From assembly GCA_021791615.1 (NCBI GenBank), contig JAJYWG010000434.1:1-18247 (forward strand): 18,247 bases of DNA, in the 5' to 3' direction. Within the stretch, counting starts at the first letter, position 1. Every line of letters begins with the position of its first letter. A model generated the notes under the pieces. It was not told where the DNA came from. It searched no databases and worked only from the letters and a program-made list of their open reading frames with translations. The DNA comes from Actinomycetes bacterium. Its GTDB lineage: Bacteria > Actinomycetota > Acidimicrobiia > Acidimicrobiales > RAAP-2. Positions 1 to 6,372 of this stretch are shown piece after piece. Position numbers and translations under genes: made by a program.

Positions 1-317
1 CCCCGACCCTCGGCCATCGCCTCCGCGAAGTTCGCGAAGATCACGGTGAGGAAGAGCCAGATCGTGATCGACCAGGTGAAGATCCCCGGGTGGGCCACGG
101 CTTCGATGAAGGTGATGACCATGCCGACGAAGACGACGAACATGACCGGGTTCTTCACCTGCACCCGCGGAGCAAGCTTCTTGAAGGAGTCGGCGAATGC
201 CTGGGCGAGGATCCCCCGGTCGAACAAGCCGACGCGTCGACTCACGCCACGGGTGTGCTCGGGGCCCGGCGACGGGTCAGCGGGCAGGGCCAGTCCGAGC
301 TTGTCAACGCCAGCCAT
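1..317 (-). CDS. kdpB: KdpB, K+-transporting P-type ATPase subunit B, N-terminal part (cut by window edge)
   Basis: The 105 residues present match the N-terminus of KdpB, the catalytic subunit that hydrolyses ATP to drive KdpA-mediated K+ uptake across the inner membrane. After a variable leader come a helix resembling DSFKKLAPRVQVKNPVMF, a first membrane segment (FVVFVGMVITFIEAV) and a second one ending in the family motif ANFAEAMAEGRG. The ATG at 315-317 is preceded by a strong ribosome binding site (AGGAGGTG, about 7 nt away), which fixes the start. The phosphorylation and ATP-binding domains lie beyond position 1. It is the last Kdp gene visible; kdpC is expected further left. The 117-nt gap between the stress-protein gene and kdpB is unusual for kdpA-kdpB, which normally adjoin. 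Identification is firm. Confidence 0.95.
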   Translation of the reverse strand, partial: MAGVDKLGLALPADPSPGPEHTRGVSRRVGLFDRGILAQAFADSFKKLAPRVQVKNPVMFVVFVGMVITFIEAVAHPGIFTWSITIWLFLTVIFANFAEAMAEGR

Positions 318-377
318 GCAACAGCACCTCCTGGAGAGCAAAGGAACACGTCGGCCCGGGACCCCGAACACGACTCG

Positions 378-392
378 GTCGCGCCACGCGAC
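378..392. other. Short perfect hairpin in the usp-kdpB gap
   Basis: GTCGCG and CGCGAC form a 6-bp stem around a 3-nt loop in the 117-nt gap between the stress-protein stop and the kdpB ribosome binding site. There is no T tract on either strand, so a classical terminator is unlikely. It could be an RNA stability or processing element that adjusts kdpB expression relative to kdpA, or chance in GC-rich DNA. Confidence 0.22.
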
Positions 393-434
393 GGTGGCCG
401 CATGGGGATCCGGGCATCGGAGCGCATGGGTCGG

Positions 435-938
435 TCATGGCCGGCCCGGGTGCACGACGAGCACGGGGCACGCTGCCGTCTGCATGACTTGGCGGGTTGC
501 CTTGTCCCACACTCCAAGGGTGATGAAACGTCGAGGGCGGGCGGTGAGCACGATCACGTCAGCGGCCCACCGAGATGCTTCGGCGAGAATCGCGGCGCCG
601 ACCGAGGGTCGTGGTGCTTCCACGACGATCCCGCTTGCGTCGACGCCGAAGTTCCATACGTAGCTCATAGCCTTGTCGAGGAGAGCCGTGGCCTCTTCGC
701 TCGTCTCGGGGTAGAACAGTCCCCCGCCCCTCGGCGCGGGGGGGTCCCACACGCGCACATGGACGAGGCGCAGCCGTCCACCGGCCGCCCGACCGGTGCG
801 GGCAGCCAGCCGCAGGGCGTTGACCGACATCTCGAATGTGTCGACAGGGACCAGGACTCGGCGGAACGTGCCGTAGCGCTCGTCGTCGCGCATGTCGCTG
901 TCGGGGGTGGAGGGTGTCGCGGGGCGAAAGAGGTGCAT
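435..938 (-). CDS. Universal stress protein (UspA-like) encoded between kdpA and kdpB
   Basis: This 167-residue protein has the single-domain UspA fold pattern. A beta strand RRVLVPVD is followed by a helix (NALRLAARTGRAAGG), strand RLRLVHVRVW, a variable middle, then strand DVIVLTARP and a C-terminal strand CPVLVV. The Gly-rich ATP loop of ATP-binding Usp proteins (G-2x-G-9x-G-S/T) is not recognisable in the ARPRRFITLGVWDKAT stretch, so nucleotide binding may be lost. The ATG overlaps the kdpA stop (TGATG at 936-940) with GGGAAG upstream, indicating translational coupling. An internal Met at residue 16 is a possible later start. KdpD sensor kinases often carry a Usp domain, so a free Usp made with KdpFAB might act in K+ sensing or transporter control. 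That role is inference; the family call is solid. Confidence 0.88.
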   Translation of the reverse strand: MHLFRPATPSTPDSDMRDDERYGTFRRVLVPVDTFEMSVNALRLAARTGRAAGGRLRLVHVRVWDPPAPRGGGLFYPETSEEATALLDKAMSYVWNFGVDASGIVVEAPRPSVGAAILAEASRWAADVIVLTARPRRFITLGVWDKATRQVMQTAACPVLVVHPGRP

Positions 939-2629
939 CAGAAGAACTTCCCATGAGAGAGCTGCTCGACGATCGGGCCAAGGGACATGGCGGGGAAGAA
1001 GGTGAGCCCGCCGACGATCACGATCACACCCACGACCAGCCCGACGAACATCGTGTTGTCCGTGCGGAACGTGCCGAGCCCCGCGGGAACGACGTTCTTG
1101 GCGGCAAGGGCACCACCGAGCGCGAGAACGGGGATCATCACCCCGAAGCGGCCAACCAGCATGTCGATCGCGCCGGCGATGTTGTAGAAGGCCGTGTTCG
1201 CACTGATGCCGCCGAACGCCGATCCGTTGTTGTTGCCCTGTGAGACGAACGCGTACAGGATCTCGGAGAACCCGTGCGGTCCGGCGTTGAGCGGGCCGGC
1301 CCGTCCGGCATGGATCGATACCGCGATGCCCGTCAAGGTGAGCACAATCATCGGCATCGCGAGGACCCCGAGGCCGGCGAGCTTGATCTCCTTGGCCTGG
1401 ATCCTCTTGCCAAGGTACTCGGGCGTTCGCCCGATCATCAGACCGCCGATGAAGACCGCGATGATGGCCATGAGCAAGATCGTGTAGAGGCCGCTCCCCG
1501 TCCCACCGGGAGAGACCTCGCCCATCATCATCCCGCCGAGCAGCGCGAAGCCGCCCATCGGGTTGAACGAGTCATACGAGGCGTCCGCGGATCCGGTCGA
1601 GGTCTGGGTCGAGGCCACTCCGAACAGGGCGGTTGACGTGTCGCCGAAGCGCACTTCCTTGCCCTCCATGTTCCCCGTCGGCTGGTGCACTACGCCCGCG
1701 GCGGCCACCGCCGGGTTCGGCTGGTGCTCGGCGTAGGTCCCGATGGTGAGGAACGAACCGAAGATGACGAGCATCGCCACCAGCAGGGTCGCTCCGTGGC
1801 GGATGCTGCCGACCATCTTCCCGAAGGTGTAGGTGAGCGAGAAGGGGATCGACAAGAGGAGGTAGATCGACAGCCAGTTCGTGAGCGCGGTCGGGTTCTC
1901 GAAGGGCGTCGCGCTGTTCTGGTCCAAGAAGCCGCCGCCGTTCGTGCCGAGCTGCTTGATTGCCTCCATGAACCCGATCGGCCCGCGGGCGATCGTCTGG
2001 CTGACGCCGTTGAGGACGTCGTGGATGGTTGCCGTCCCCGCCAGGGTCTCCACCGCGCCCTGGCCGACGAAGATGATCCCGGCGATGAAGGCGATCGGCA
2101 AGAGGATGTAGAAGAGGCACCGGGTGAGGTCGACCCAGAAGTTCCCGACGGTGGAGGAGCTCCGCCGGGAGAAGCCGCGCACCAAGACGACCGCGGCGAC
2201 GATGCCTACTGCCGGCGAGACGAACTGCTGGACGGTGAGCGCCCCCATCTGGGAGAAGTACGACATCGTCGTCTCACCCCCATACGCCTGCCAGTTCGTG
2301 TTCGTGAGGAACGAGACGCCGGTGTTGAAGCTGAGCGCGGGGCTCACCGCGCCCAGGTGCTGGGGGTTGAGCGGCAGCGATCCCTGGATGCGCAAGATGA
2401 GGTAGGTGAGGCCGAGCGACACGCCCGAGAAGATGATCAGCGAGACCGCGTAGCGCTTCCAGGTCTGCTCGTGCTCGGGGCTGGTGCCAAGGGCTCGGTA
2501 GAGCGGGCGCTCGAGCCAACCGAGGAAGTGGACGCGGCCGTCGAAGACCGCGGCCATGTATGAGCCTAGGTAGCGCCAGGTGATAGCGAGCGCCACGAAG
2601 AGCGTGGCGATGGTCCAGAAGAAGCCCAT
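938..2629 (-). CDS. kdpA: KdpA, potassium-binding channel-like subunit of the KdpFABC pump
   Basis: This full-length 563-residue membrane protein translocates K+ through a four-fold pseudo-repeated, channel-like pore. The four selectivity-filter regions are visible: FNTGVSFLTNTNWQAYGGE (about 101-119), GTNGGGFLDQNSATPFENP (about 228-246), the FNPMGGFALLGGMMMGEVSP region (about 355-374) and VSQGNNNGSAFGG (about 462-474). The conserved GRTPEYLGKRI loop follows the third pore region (about 400-410). About ten hydrophobic segments span the length. The length equals the family norm. The stop overlaps the start of the universal-stress-protein gene, and the kdpF stop immediately precedes the kdpA ATG (TAG at 2630-2632, ATG at 2627-2629). 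No frameshift is seen. Confidence 0.97.
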   Translation of the reverse strand: MGFFWTIATLFVALAITWRYLGSYMAAVFDGRVHFLGWLERPLYRALGTSPEHEQTWKRYAVSLIIFSGVSLGLTYLILRIQGSLPLNPQHLGAVSPALSFNTGVSFLTNTNWQAYGGETTMSYFSQMGALTVQQFVSPAVGIVAAVVLVRGFSRRSSSTVGNFWVDLTRCLFYILLPIAFIAGIIFVGQGAVETLAGTATIHDVLNGVSQTIARGPIGFMEAIKQLGTNGGGFLDQNSATPFENPTALTNWLSIYLLLSIPFSLTYTFGKMVGSIRHGATLLVAMLVIFGSFLTIGTYAEHQPNPAVAAAGVVHQPTGNMEGKEVRFGDTSTALFGVASTQTSTGSADASYDSFNPMGGFALLGGMMMGEVSPGGTGSGLYTILLMAIIAVFIGGLMIGRTPEYLGKRIQAKEIKLAGLGVLAMPMIVLTLTGIAVSIHAGRAGPLNAGPHGFSEILYAFVSQGNNNGSAFGGISANTAFYNIAGAIDMLVGRFGVMIPVLALGGALAAKNVVPAGLGTFRTDNTMFVGLVVGVIVIVGGLTFFPAMSLGPIVEQLSHGKFF

Positions 2630-2719
2630 CTAGAACCACTCCGGCTTGAACAACGCGACGCCGAGGTAGACGAACATCACGACGGCTACGGCGAGGAGGA
2701 CCGCTTGGACCGCGCTCAT
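2630..2719 (-). CDS. kdpF: KdpF, small stabilising subunit of the Kdp pump
   Basis: A 29-residue single-span membrane peptide starts MSAVQAVLLAVAVV and ends GVALFKPEWF. Its length, one hydrophobic helix and C-terminal (L/F)xKPE-F motif are typical of KdpF, which packs against KdpA and stabilises the complex. It is too short for routine gene callers. Its stop abuts the kdpA start with no spacer. Its ATG overlaps the stop of the preceding microprotein (ATGA, 2716-2719). Position and sequence together make this a confident call. Confidence 0.93.
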   Translation of the reverse strand: MSAVQAVLLAVAVVMFVYLGVALFKPEWF

Positions 2720-2799
2720 ACTCGGTCCAGTGCCCAGACGAACCCGAGCATCAGGGCGACGAAGACCACGATGCCCACAACGGCAAGGAAATCAGCCAT
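2716..2799 (-). CDS. 27-residue membrane microprotein at the head of the kdp operon
   Basis: The frame encodes 27 residues: MADFLAVVGIVVF, a continuing hydrophobic helix, and the tail GFVWALDRV, a single membrane span with a charged C-terminus. The stop overlaps the kdpF ATG (ATGA), arguing for co-translation. From memory, similar tiny ORFs precede kdpF in other actinobacterial kdp operons, but their role is not established to my knowledge. An in-frame ATG six codons upstream (2815-2817, adding MAHSWP) is an alternative start. Neither start has a clear Shine-Dalgarno, so leaderless translation is possible. It may be an additional small Kdp subunit or a leader peptide coupling translation to kdpF. 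Confidence 0.72.
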   Translation of the reverse strand: MADFLAVVGIVVFVALMLGFVWALDRV

Positions 2800-2817
2800 G
2801 GGCCAAGAATGAGCCAT

Positions 2818-2947
2818 CCAGCGGTAACGGCGCGGTGGACATCGACCCGTCTGCGGTAAAAAAACGGTGAACGGGCCAGATCGACCGCTCCTCGATCAGG
2901 TGGTCCACGCCGCCGCGGCTCGCAGCCCGCCCACGGTTTCAGTACCG
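2818..2947 (-). promoter_or_regulatory. Probable kdp promoter region with a repeated GCGGTAA element
   Basis: This is the only non-coding stretch ahead of the kdp genes. On the plus strand GCGGTAA occurs at 2821-2827 and again at 2853-2859, 32 bp apart (three helical turns). The second copy runs into a seven-A tract followed by CGGTGAACGG. On the transcribed strand this reads as a T tract followed by TTACCGC. Paired half-sites next to the start fit a response-regulator site such as KdpE would use, but I cannot match a known actinobacterial consensus and no convincing -10/-35 pair stands out. Confidence 0.3.
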
Positions 2948-2962
2948 CGGCGTGAAACGCCG
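2948..2962 (-). terminator. Hairpin just after the XRE regulator gene, possible weak terminator
   Basis: CGGCG-TGAAA-CGCCG is a perfect 5-bp stem with a 5-nt loop, 11 nt past the regulator stop codon. No T run follows on the minus strand, so it would be at best a Rho-aided or partial terminator separating the regulator from the kdp operon. A dyad operator is the alternative. Confidence 0.3.
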
Positions 2963-2973
2963 TGCCGGGAAGC

Positions 2974-3819
2974 TCAGGCCTGCCCGAGGAGGTCGCGCAC
3001 CTTCTCCTGGTCCACTGCGCGGTGCGGCACCTGGACACAGAGGGTGAGCGAGGGGTGGGCGGCCACTTTCAGCTCGGTGACATCGAGCCGGATGACACCG
3101 ACATGCGGTCGGCGAAGAGCGATCTGGGTGGTGAGGGCTTGCTCGACGCGGCGCTTCGGCCACCAGGTGCGGAACAGCTCGCTGTGCTCGGTGAGCTCGT
3201 CGATGATCTCGCCGAAGCGAGGGTCGCCGGGGTGCTCGGCTGCGACCTCGTGGAACTGGGCGAGGAGGTGGCGGCCGCGCTCTTCTCGCCCGACGACGGT
3301 GGCCGTCGTGGTGCCGTCTGCGAAGTAGAGCCACATGAGGTTGCAGCGCCGGGCGGCCAGGTCGCCCGGGTGCCAGAGCCGGTCGAACGGCTGGTTCCAG
3401 GCGACGAAGTCGAAGTGGATGTCGAGCAGGCACGCTGGTGCCGGCTCCATGGCCAGAAGCAGGCGGGTGAGCTGTGGGTCGACGTCACCTGTCATCTGGT
3501 CATCTTCGGGAACGGGGAGCCCGGCGAGGCGTCGCAGGTGCCGGTGGGACTCGTCGTCGAGTCGCAGCGTCCGGGCGATGGCGTCGATCACCTGGATGCT
3601 CGGCATGCCGGGTTGGCCTTGTTCGAGGCGGGTGTACCAGGTGAGGCTGACGCCGGCTGCTGCGGCGACCTCTTCTCGGCGAAGCCCAGGGGTGTTGCGC
3701 CGTACGGGGTAGGAGTCGAGGCCGAGGTCTTCTGGGTGCAGGTCCGCCCGCCGGGCGCGCAGGAACTCGGCCAGCTCAGCCCGCCGTTCGGCGGCGGGGT
3801 CGGACGCTGCGGTCCGCAT
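2974..3819 (-). CDS. XRE-family transcriptional regulator with MmyB-like ligand-binding domain
   Basis: This 281-residue protein has two parts. Residues about 14-103 form a Cro/C1-type HTH with the signature NTPGLRREEVAAAAGVSLTW followed by YTRLEQGQ. Residues about 113-280 match the MmyB-like PAS-type domain (LLDIHFDFVAWNQPFDRLW, NLMWLYF, HPGDPRF, FRTWWPKRRV). Such regulators are abundant in actinobacteria and are thought to bind hydrophobic small molecules while controlling adjacent oxidoreductase genes. No such partner gene is visible here. The ATG at 3817-3819 lacks an obvious ribosome binding site; GATAGGCT lies just upstream, so the transcript may be leaderless. Five tandem 15-bp repeats lie 26-100 bp upstream and suggest autoregulation. 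A link to the kdp operon is not demonstrated. Confidence 0.9.
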   Translation of the reverse strand: MRTAASDPAAERRAELAEFLRARRADLHPEDLGLDSYPVRRNTPGLRREEVAAAAGVSLTWYTRLEQGQPGMPSIQVIDAIARTLRLDDESHRHLRRLAGLPVPEDDQMTGDVDPQLTRLLLAMEPAPACLLDIHFDFVAWNQPFDRLWHPGDLAARRCNLMWLYFADGTTTATVVGREERGRHLLAQFHEVAAEHPGDPRFGEIIDELTEHSELFRTWWPKRRVEQALTTQIALRRPHVGVIRLDVTELKVAAHPSLTLCVQVPHRAVDQEKVRDLLGQA

Positions 3820-3844
3820 GCGAGAAAGCCTATCGCTCGCCTGG

Positions 3845-3919
3845 CACTGCCAAGACTAGGACTCCCACACCTATCACTGCGAGGACTAGCACTGCCAGGA
3901 CTATCAGTGACAGGACCAG
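3845..3919. repeat. Five tandem 15-bp repeats upstream of the XRE regulator (candidate operator array)
   Basis: Units start at 3845, 3860, 3875, 3890 and 3905. Unit 4 is CACTGCCAGGACTAT, unit 3 CACTGCGAGGACTAG, unit 1 CACTGCCAAGACTAG and unit 5 CAGTGACAGGACCAG. Unit 2 (3860-3874) is degenerate, with about 10 of 15 positions kept. The array occupies the promoter-side region of the minus-strand regulator and precedes the plus-strand Tad operon by about 150 bp. It could therefore serve either gene. The regular 15-bp period favours binding of several protein dimers. It is too short and spacer-free to be CRISPR. Confidence 0.7.
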
Positions 3920-4055
3920 GCGAAGCGACCCGCCGCGGATTTACGGTCAGATTGGGCCGGTGTCACCGTGCGCCGCAGAGTCCTCCTTGGCGAGCGTGCC
4001 TCGGGTTGCTTCCGCCAGCGGCGGTGCACCAGCTCTGCGTCGAGGACGGTGCCGG

Positions 4056-4083
4056 TCACGTGAAGGCGATCACATGAAGGAGA
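4056..4083 (+). repeat. 14-bp tandem duplication of a start site, creating mini-ORF MKAIT
   Basis: TCACGTGAAGGCGA (4056-4069) is followed directly by TCACATGAAGGAGA (4070-4083), 12 of 14 identical. The first copy offers GTG AAG GCG ATC ACA TGA, a 5-codon frame whose stop overlaps the ATG of the lipoprotein gene (ATGA at 4074-4077). GAAGG in the first copy serves as the ribosome binding site for the second. Confidence 0.6.
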
Positions 4084-4766
4084 ACTCCAGAAGAAAGGGT
4101 AGGCCGCAAGGCAGCACCAAGGCGCGCGTCCGAGACACCGAGAGGCAGCTCCGAGCCCGGCGCAATCGATCGGGCGCACCTCGGAGCCGCTGGCAGCGCA
4201 CCGCCGGAGTCGTTGCTTGCTTCGTCGTCGCCGGATCGGCGCTGACCGCCTGTGGCGGCGGGAGCGGATCGGCGTCGCCCTCCACCACGGAACGACCTGT
4301 CCGGTCGTCCACGGCGACCTCGTCGACGCCTCCCTCGACATCCACGAGCACGACCACAACGGCGACCGCTGCCGCCGTGCTCGCCGCCTACCGCGCGAGC
4401 TGGGCGGCCTTCGAGCAGGCCCTCGCAACGGCGAACCCCGAAGACCCGGCTCTGGCTGCCACCATGGTCAATCCGCAGCTGCAGTCCGTGAAGGCGAACC
4501 TGCTGGCCGACCAGCGGGACGGGATCGTGGGACGCGGCCCGACGACGTTGCACCCCACGGTCAGCGCGCTCTCGTCGACCTCAGCCACGGTCGTCGACTG
4601 CGCCTACAGCGAGAACGAGCTCGTCTACGCGTCGAGCGGCAAGCCGGTCCCACCGGTCACCCCGCCCGAGAACGACGGGGTGACCGCGACCCTGGTGCTG
4701 TCGGGCGGGACGTGGAAGGTTGCCAAGCAGATCGTGACGGACGGGAAATGCGCGCCCGGGTCCTGA
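4074..4766 (+). CDS. Putative lipoprotein / membrane-anchored protein, first gene of the tad operon
   Basis: The 230-residue product begins with an unusually long basic N-terminus (about 42 residues, many Arg/Lys). A hydrophobic segment GVVACFVVAGSALTAC follows, whose LTAC (57-60) resembles a lipobox followed by Gly/Ser. A Ser/Thr-rich linker (about 66-95) then leads to a roughly 130-residue domain starting AAVLAAYRASWAAFEQAL. This domain ends in strands (TATLVLSGGTWKVAKQIV), like an NTF2/SnoaL-type fold seen in many actinobacterial lipoproteins. The long n-region is odd for a lipoprotein, so a simple membrane anchor is possible. The ATG at 4074 has GAAGG 8 nt upstream and is preferred over a GTG at 3960. 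Its 3' end overlaps the next gene by 19 nt. A specific function is not recognisable. Confidence 0.75.
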   Translation: MKENSRRKGRPQGSTKARVRDTERQLRARRNRSGAPRSRWQRTAGVVACFVVAGSALTACGGGSGSASPSTTERPVRSSTATSSTPPSTSTSTTTTATAAAVLAAYRASWAAFEQALATANPEDPALAATMVNPQLQSVKANLLADQRDGIVGRGPTTLHPTVSALSSTSATVVDCAYSENELVYASSGKPVPPVTPPENDGVTATLVLSGGTWKVAKQIVTDGKCAPGS

Positions 4767-5644
4767 TCGCCCTTGCGCTCTTGGCAGGCTGCGCGCTGGT
4801 GCTCGTCGCAGTTGCTGCGCCGGCATGGGCGGCCGATGGCGACGGGCAGAACAACGTTTCGAGCGTGCAGGCCTCCGGCGGCACCCTCACGGTCCAAGCC
4901 GGCCATACCTACTGGACCCCGCCGCAGAACAGCTCGTGGGCGACAGACGGGCAGAGCACGCCGCCAGCGGGGAAGCCCAACCCGAACCAGCCCTATGGCT
5001 GCACTTACGGCGCCGGTGGCCCGTCGGCGACCGCGGCACTCGGGGTCGGGGGACCCGAGCCTGGCCAGTGGGTGTTCCCCGACTGCCGGGGCCCAGGCGT
5101 GATCGACCCGATGCCGCCGTTCTGGGTGACCGGGGCGGTCCCTGCTGCCGGGACAGTGCAGGTCGCCCCGGTGGTCGTGGCCGAGCAGGCCGCCAAGCAG
5201 CTCGGCCTCGCCTCACCCACGATCGAGATGGCCCCGCCTGACGGCTCGCCCCAGCTGGTCGGCGTGGCGTCGTGGCTGTGGATCAACCCGGATCAGTGGC
5301 GGGCGGTCTCGGCGTCGGCGACGGCGGGCCCGGTGACGACCACGGCGACCGCGGTCCCGACCGAGGTGGTCTTCGACATGGGTGACGGCACCTCGGTCAC
5401 CTGCGACGGACCCGGCACGCCGTATAGCGCTGCTGCCCCGAACGCGACGACCGACTGCTCGTATGTCTGGCCCGATCCGGGCTCTTTCACGGTCACCGCC
5501 ACGATCTTCTGGTCGGTCACCTGGACGGCGAGCGGCGCGCCGGGTGGCGGGACCCTCGGCGTCCAGGCCGGACCGGCCGCACAAGTCCCGGTGACGGTGA
5601 CCGAGTCCCAGGCGATCAACACCCCCGGGTCGGGGAGCAACTGA
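4748..5644 (+). CDS. Secreted PKD-like domain protein of the tad locus
   Basis: The 298-residue product has a signal sequence (MRARVLIALALLAG... ending APAWA, cleavage near residue 28-30). An LAGC at 12-15 looks like a lipobox but lies inside the hydrophobic core, so ordinary secretion is more likely. After a Pro/Gly-rich region (60-130) comes WLWINPDQW. A PKD-like beta sandwich follows at about 187-287, with the marks VVFDMGDGTSVTC, CSYVWPDPG and FTVTATIFWSV. Cys85/113 and Cys219/237 could form disulfides. Proteins of this kind sit at the start of actinobacterial Tad operons and may be surface or assembly-associated; this is inference from context. The start overlaps the upstream gene by 19 nt in another frame. 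Confidence 0.8.
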   Translation: MRARVLIALALLAGCALVLVAVAAPAWAADGDGQNNVSSVQASGGTLTVQAGHTYWTPPQNSSWATDGQSTPPAGKPNPNQPYGCTYGAGGPSATAALGVGGPEPGQWVFPDCRGPGVIDPMPPFWVTGAVPAAGTVQVAPVVVAEQAAKQLGLASPTIEMAPPDGSPQLVGVASWLWINPDQWRAVSASATAGPVTTTATAVPTEVVFDMGDGTSVTCDGPGTPYSAAAPNATTDCSYVWPDPGSFTVTATIFWSVTWTASGAPGGGTLGVQAGPAAQVPVTVTESQAINTPGSGSN

Positions 5645-5658
5645 GAGAAAGGCGCGTC

Positions 5659-6345
5659 ATGGCACAGGTGGCGACGGCAACCCGGCGCAACGGACAGCAA
5701 CCACCAGACGCTCGCCGCACGCTGCCGTCCCCGACCCTCGGCCGGCGCCGCCAGCTCCCCCTCGTCGTAGTGGGGGTGCTGCTCGTGGTGGGCTGCGCGC
5801 TCGCCTTCACCGACGCGTCGCTGCACCTCGGGACCCGAGAGGACGTGCTCGTCGTCGCCCAGCCGGTCGCCGCTGGCCAGGTGCTCACCGCAGCCGACCT
5901 GCGAGTGGCGAAGGTGTCGACCGGCAGCGGCCTGGAGGTCGTGGCCACGGGTGCCGAGGGGAGCGTGGTCGGCCGTCGGGCAGCGGTGTCGCTGCTCGCC
6001 GGGTCGCTCCTCACCGCCGCAGAGGTCGGCTCGGCGCCCGCGGTGGGGTCTGGGTCCGACGTGGTGGCGGTCGGGTTGAAGGCCGGTGCCTACCCGCCCG
6101 CACTTGCTCCCGGTGATCGTGTCGAGGTCGTCCCGGTCCCCGGTGCCTCGTCGGGGAGCGCCACAGGGTCGGTCACGGCCGGAAGCCCGGTCCAAGCGAC
6201 GGTGCTCGCGGTCGACGCCGCCCCGGTCGACTCAGGCGCGCCGACCGTGCTGTCACTGGCGGTCGGGTCCCGGGACGCCGGCGAGGTGGCCGCCCTCGCC
6301 GCAGCCGGCCAGGCGTCGGTGGTCGAGATCGGCGCAGGTAGCTGA
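5659..6345 (+). CDS. cpaB: CpaB/RcpC-like SAF-domain pilus assembly protein
   Basis: This 228-residue protein has a basic N-terminus, one membrane helix (about 33-51, LPLVVVGVLLVVGCALAF) and a SAF domain (about 62-125: VLVVAQPVAAGQVLTAADL, then GRRAAVSLLAGSLLTAAEV). A second beta-rich region contains PALAPGDRVEVVPVP. This is the arrangement of CpaB/RcpC, which supports Flp pilus assembly on the outside of the membrane; the short form without an outer-membrane secretin partner is normal in actinobacteria. AGAAAGG precedes the ATG by about 8 nt. It lies 14 nt after the PKD-like gene and is clearly in the same operon. Confidence 0.87.
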   Translation: MAQVATATRRNGQQPPDARRTLPSPTLGRRRQLPLVVVGVLLVVGCALAFTDASLHLGTREDVLVVAQPVAAGQVLTAADLRVAKVSTGSGLEVVATGAEGSVVGRRAAVSLLAGSLLTAAEVGSAPAVGSGSDVVAVGLKAGAYPPALAPGDRVEVVPVPGASSGSATGSVTAGSPVQATVLAVDAAPVDSGAPTVLSLAVGSRDAGEVAALAAAGQASVVEIGAGS

Positions 6346-6372
6346 CATGGGCACAGGCAGCTGAGATGGGAA
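6335..6372 (+). repeat. 19-bp tandem duplication of the cpaB stop / cpaE start junction, mini-ORF MGTGS
   Basis: CAGGTAGCTGACATGGGCA (6335-6353) is followed by CAGGCAGCTGAGATGGGAA (6354-6372), 16 of 19 identical. Each copy contains a TGA stop and an ATG. The first ATG opens a 5-codon frame, ATG GGC ACA GGC AGC TGA (6347-6364), ending one base before the cpaE-like ATG at 6366. Confidence 0.75.

Noticed and set aside
1685..2563. 292-codon plus-strand open frame over kdpA
   Set aside because: Shadow of kdpA, whose conserved motifs are beyond doubt on the other strand.
3845..3919. CRISPR-like array
   Set aside because: Units are 15 bp and directly adjacent without spacers, and they diverge from each other.
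3960..4073. N-terminal extension of the lipoprotein gene from GTG 3960
   Set aside because: It adds 38 low-complexity residues before an already long basic region; ATG 4074 has a proper ribosome site.
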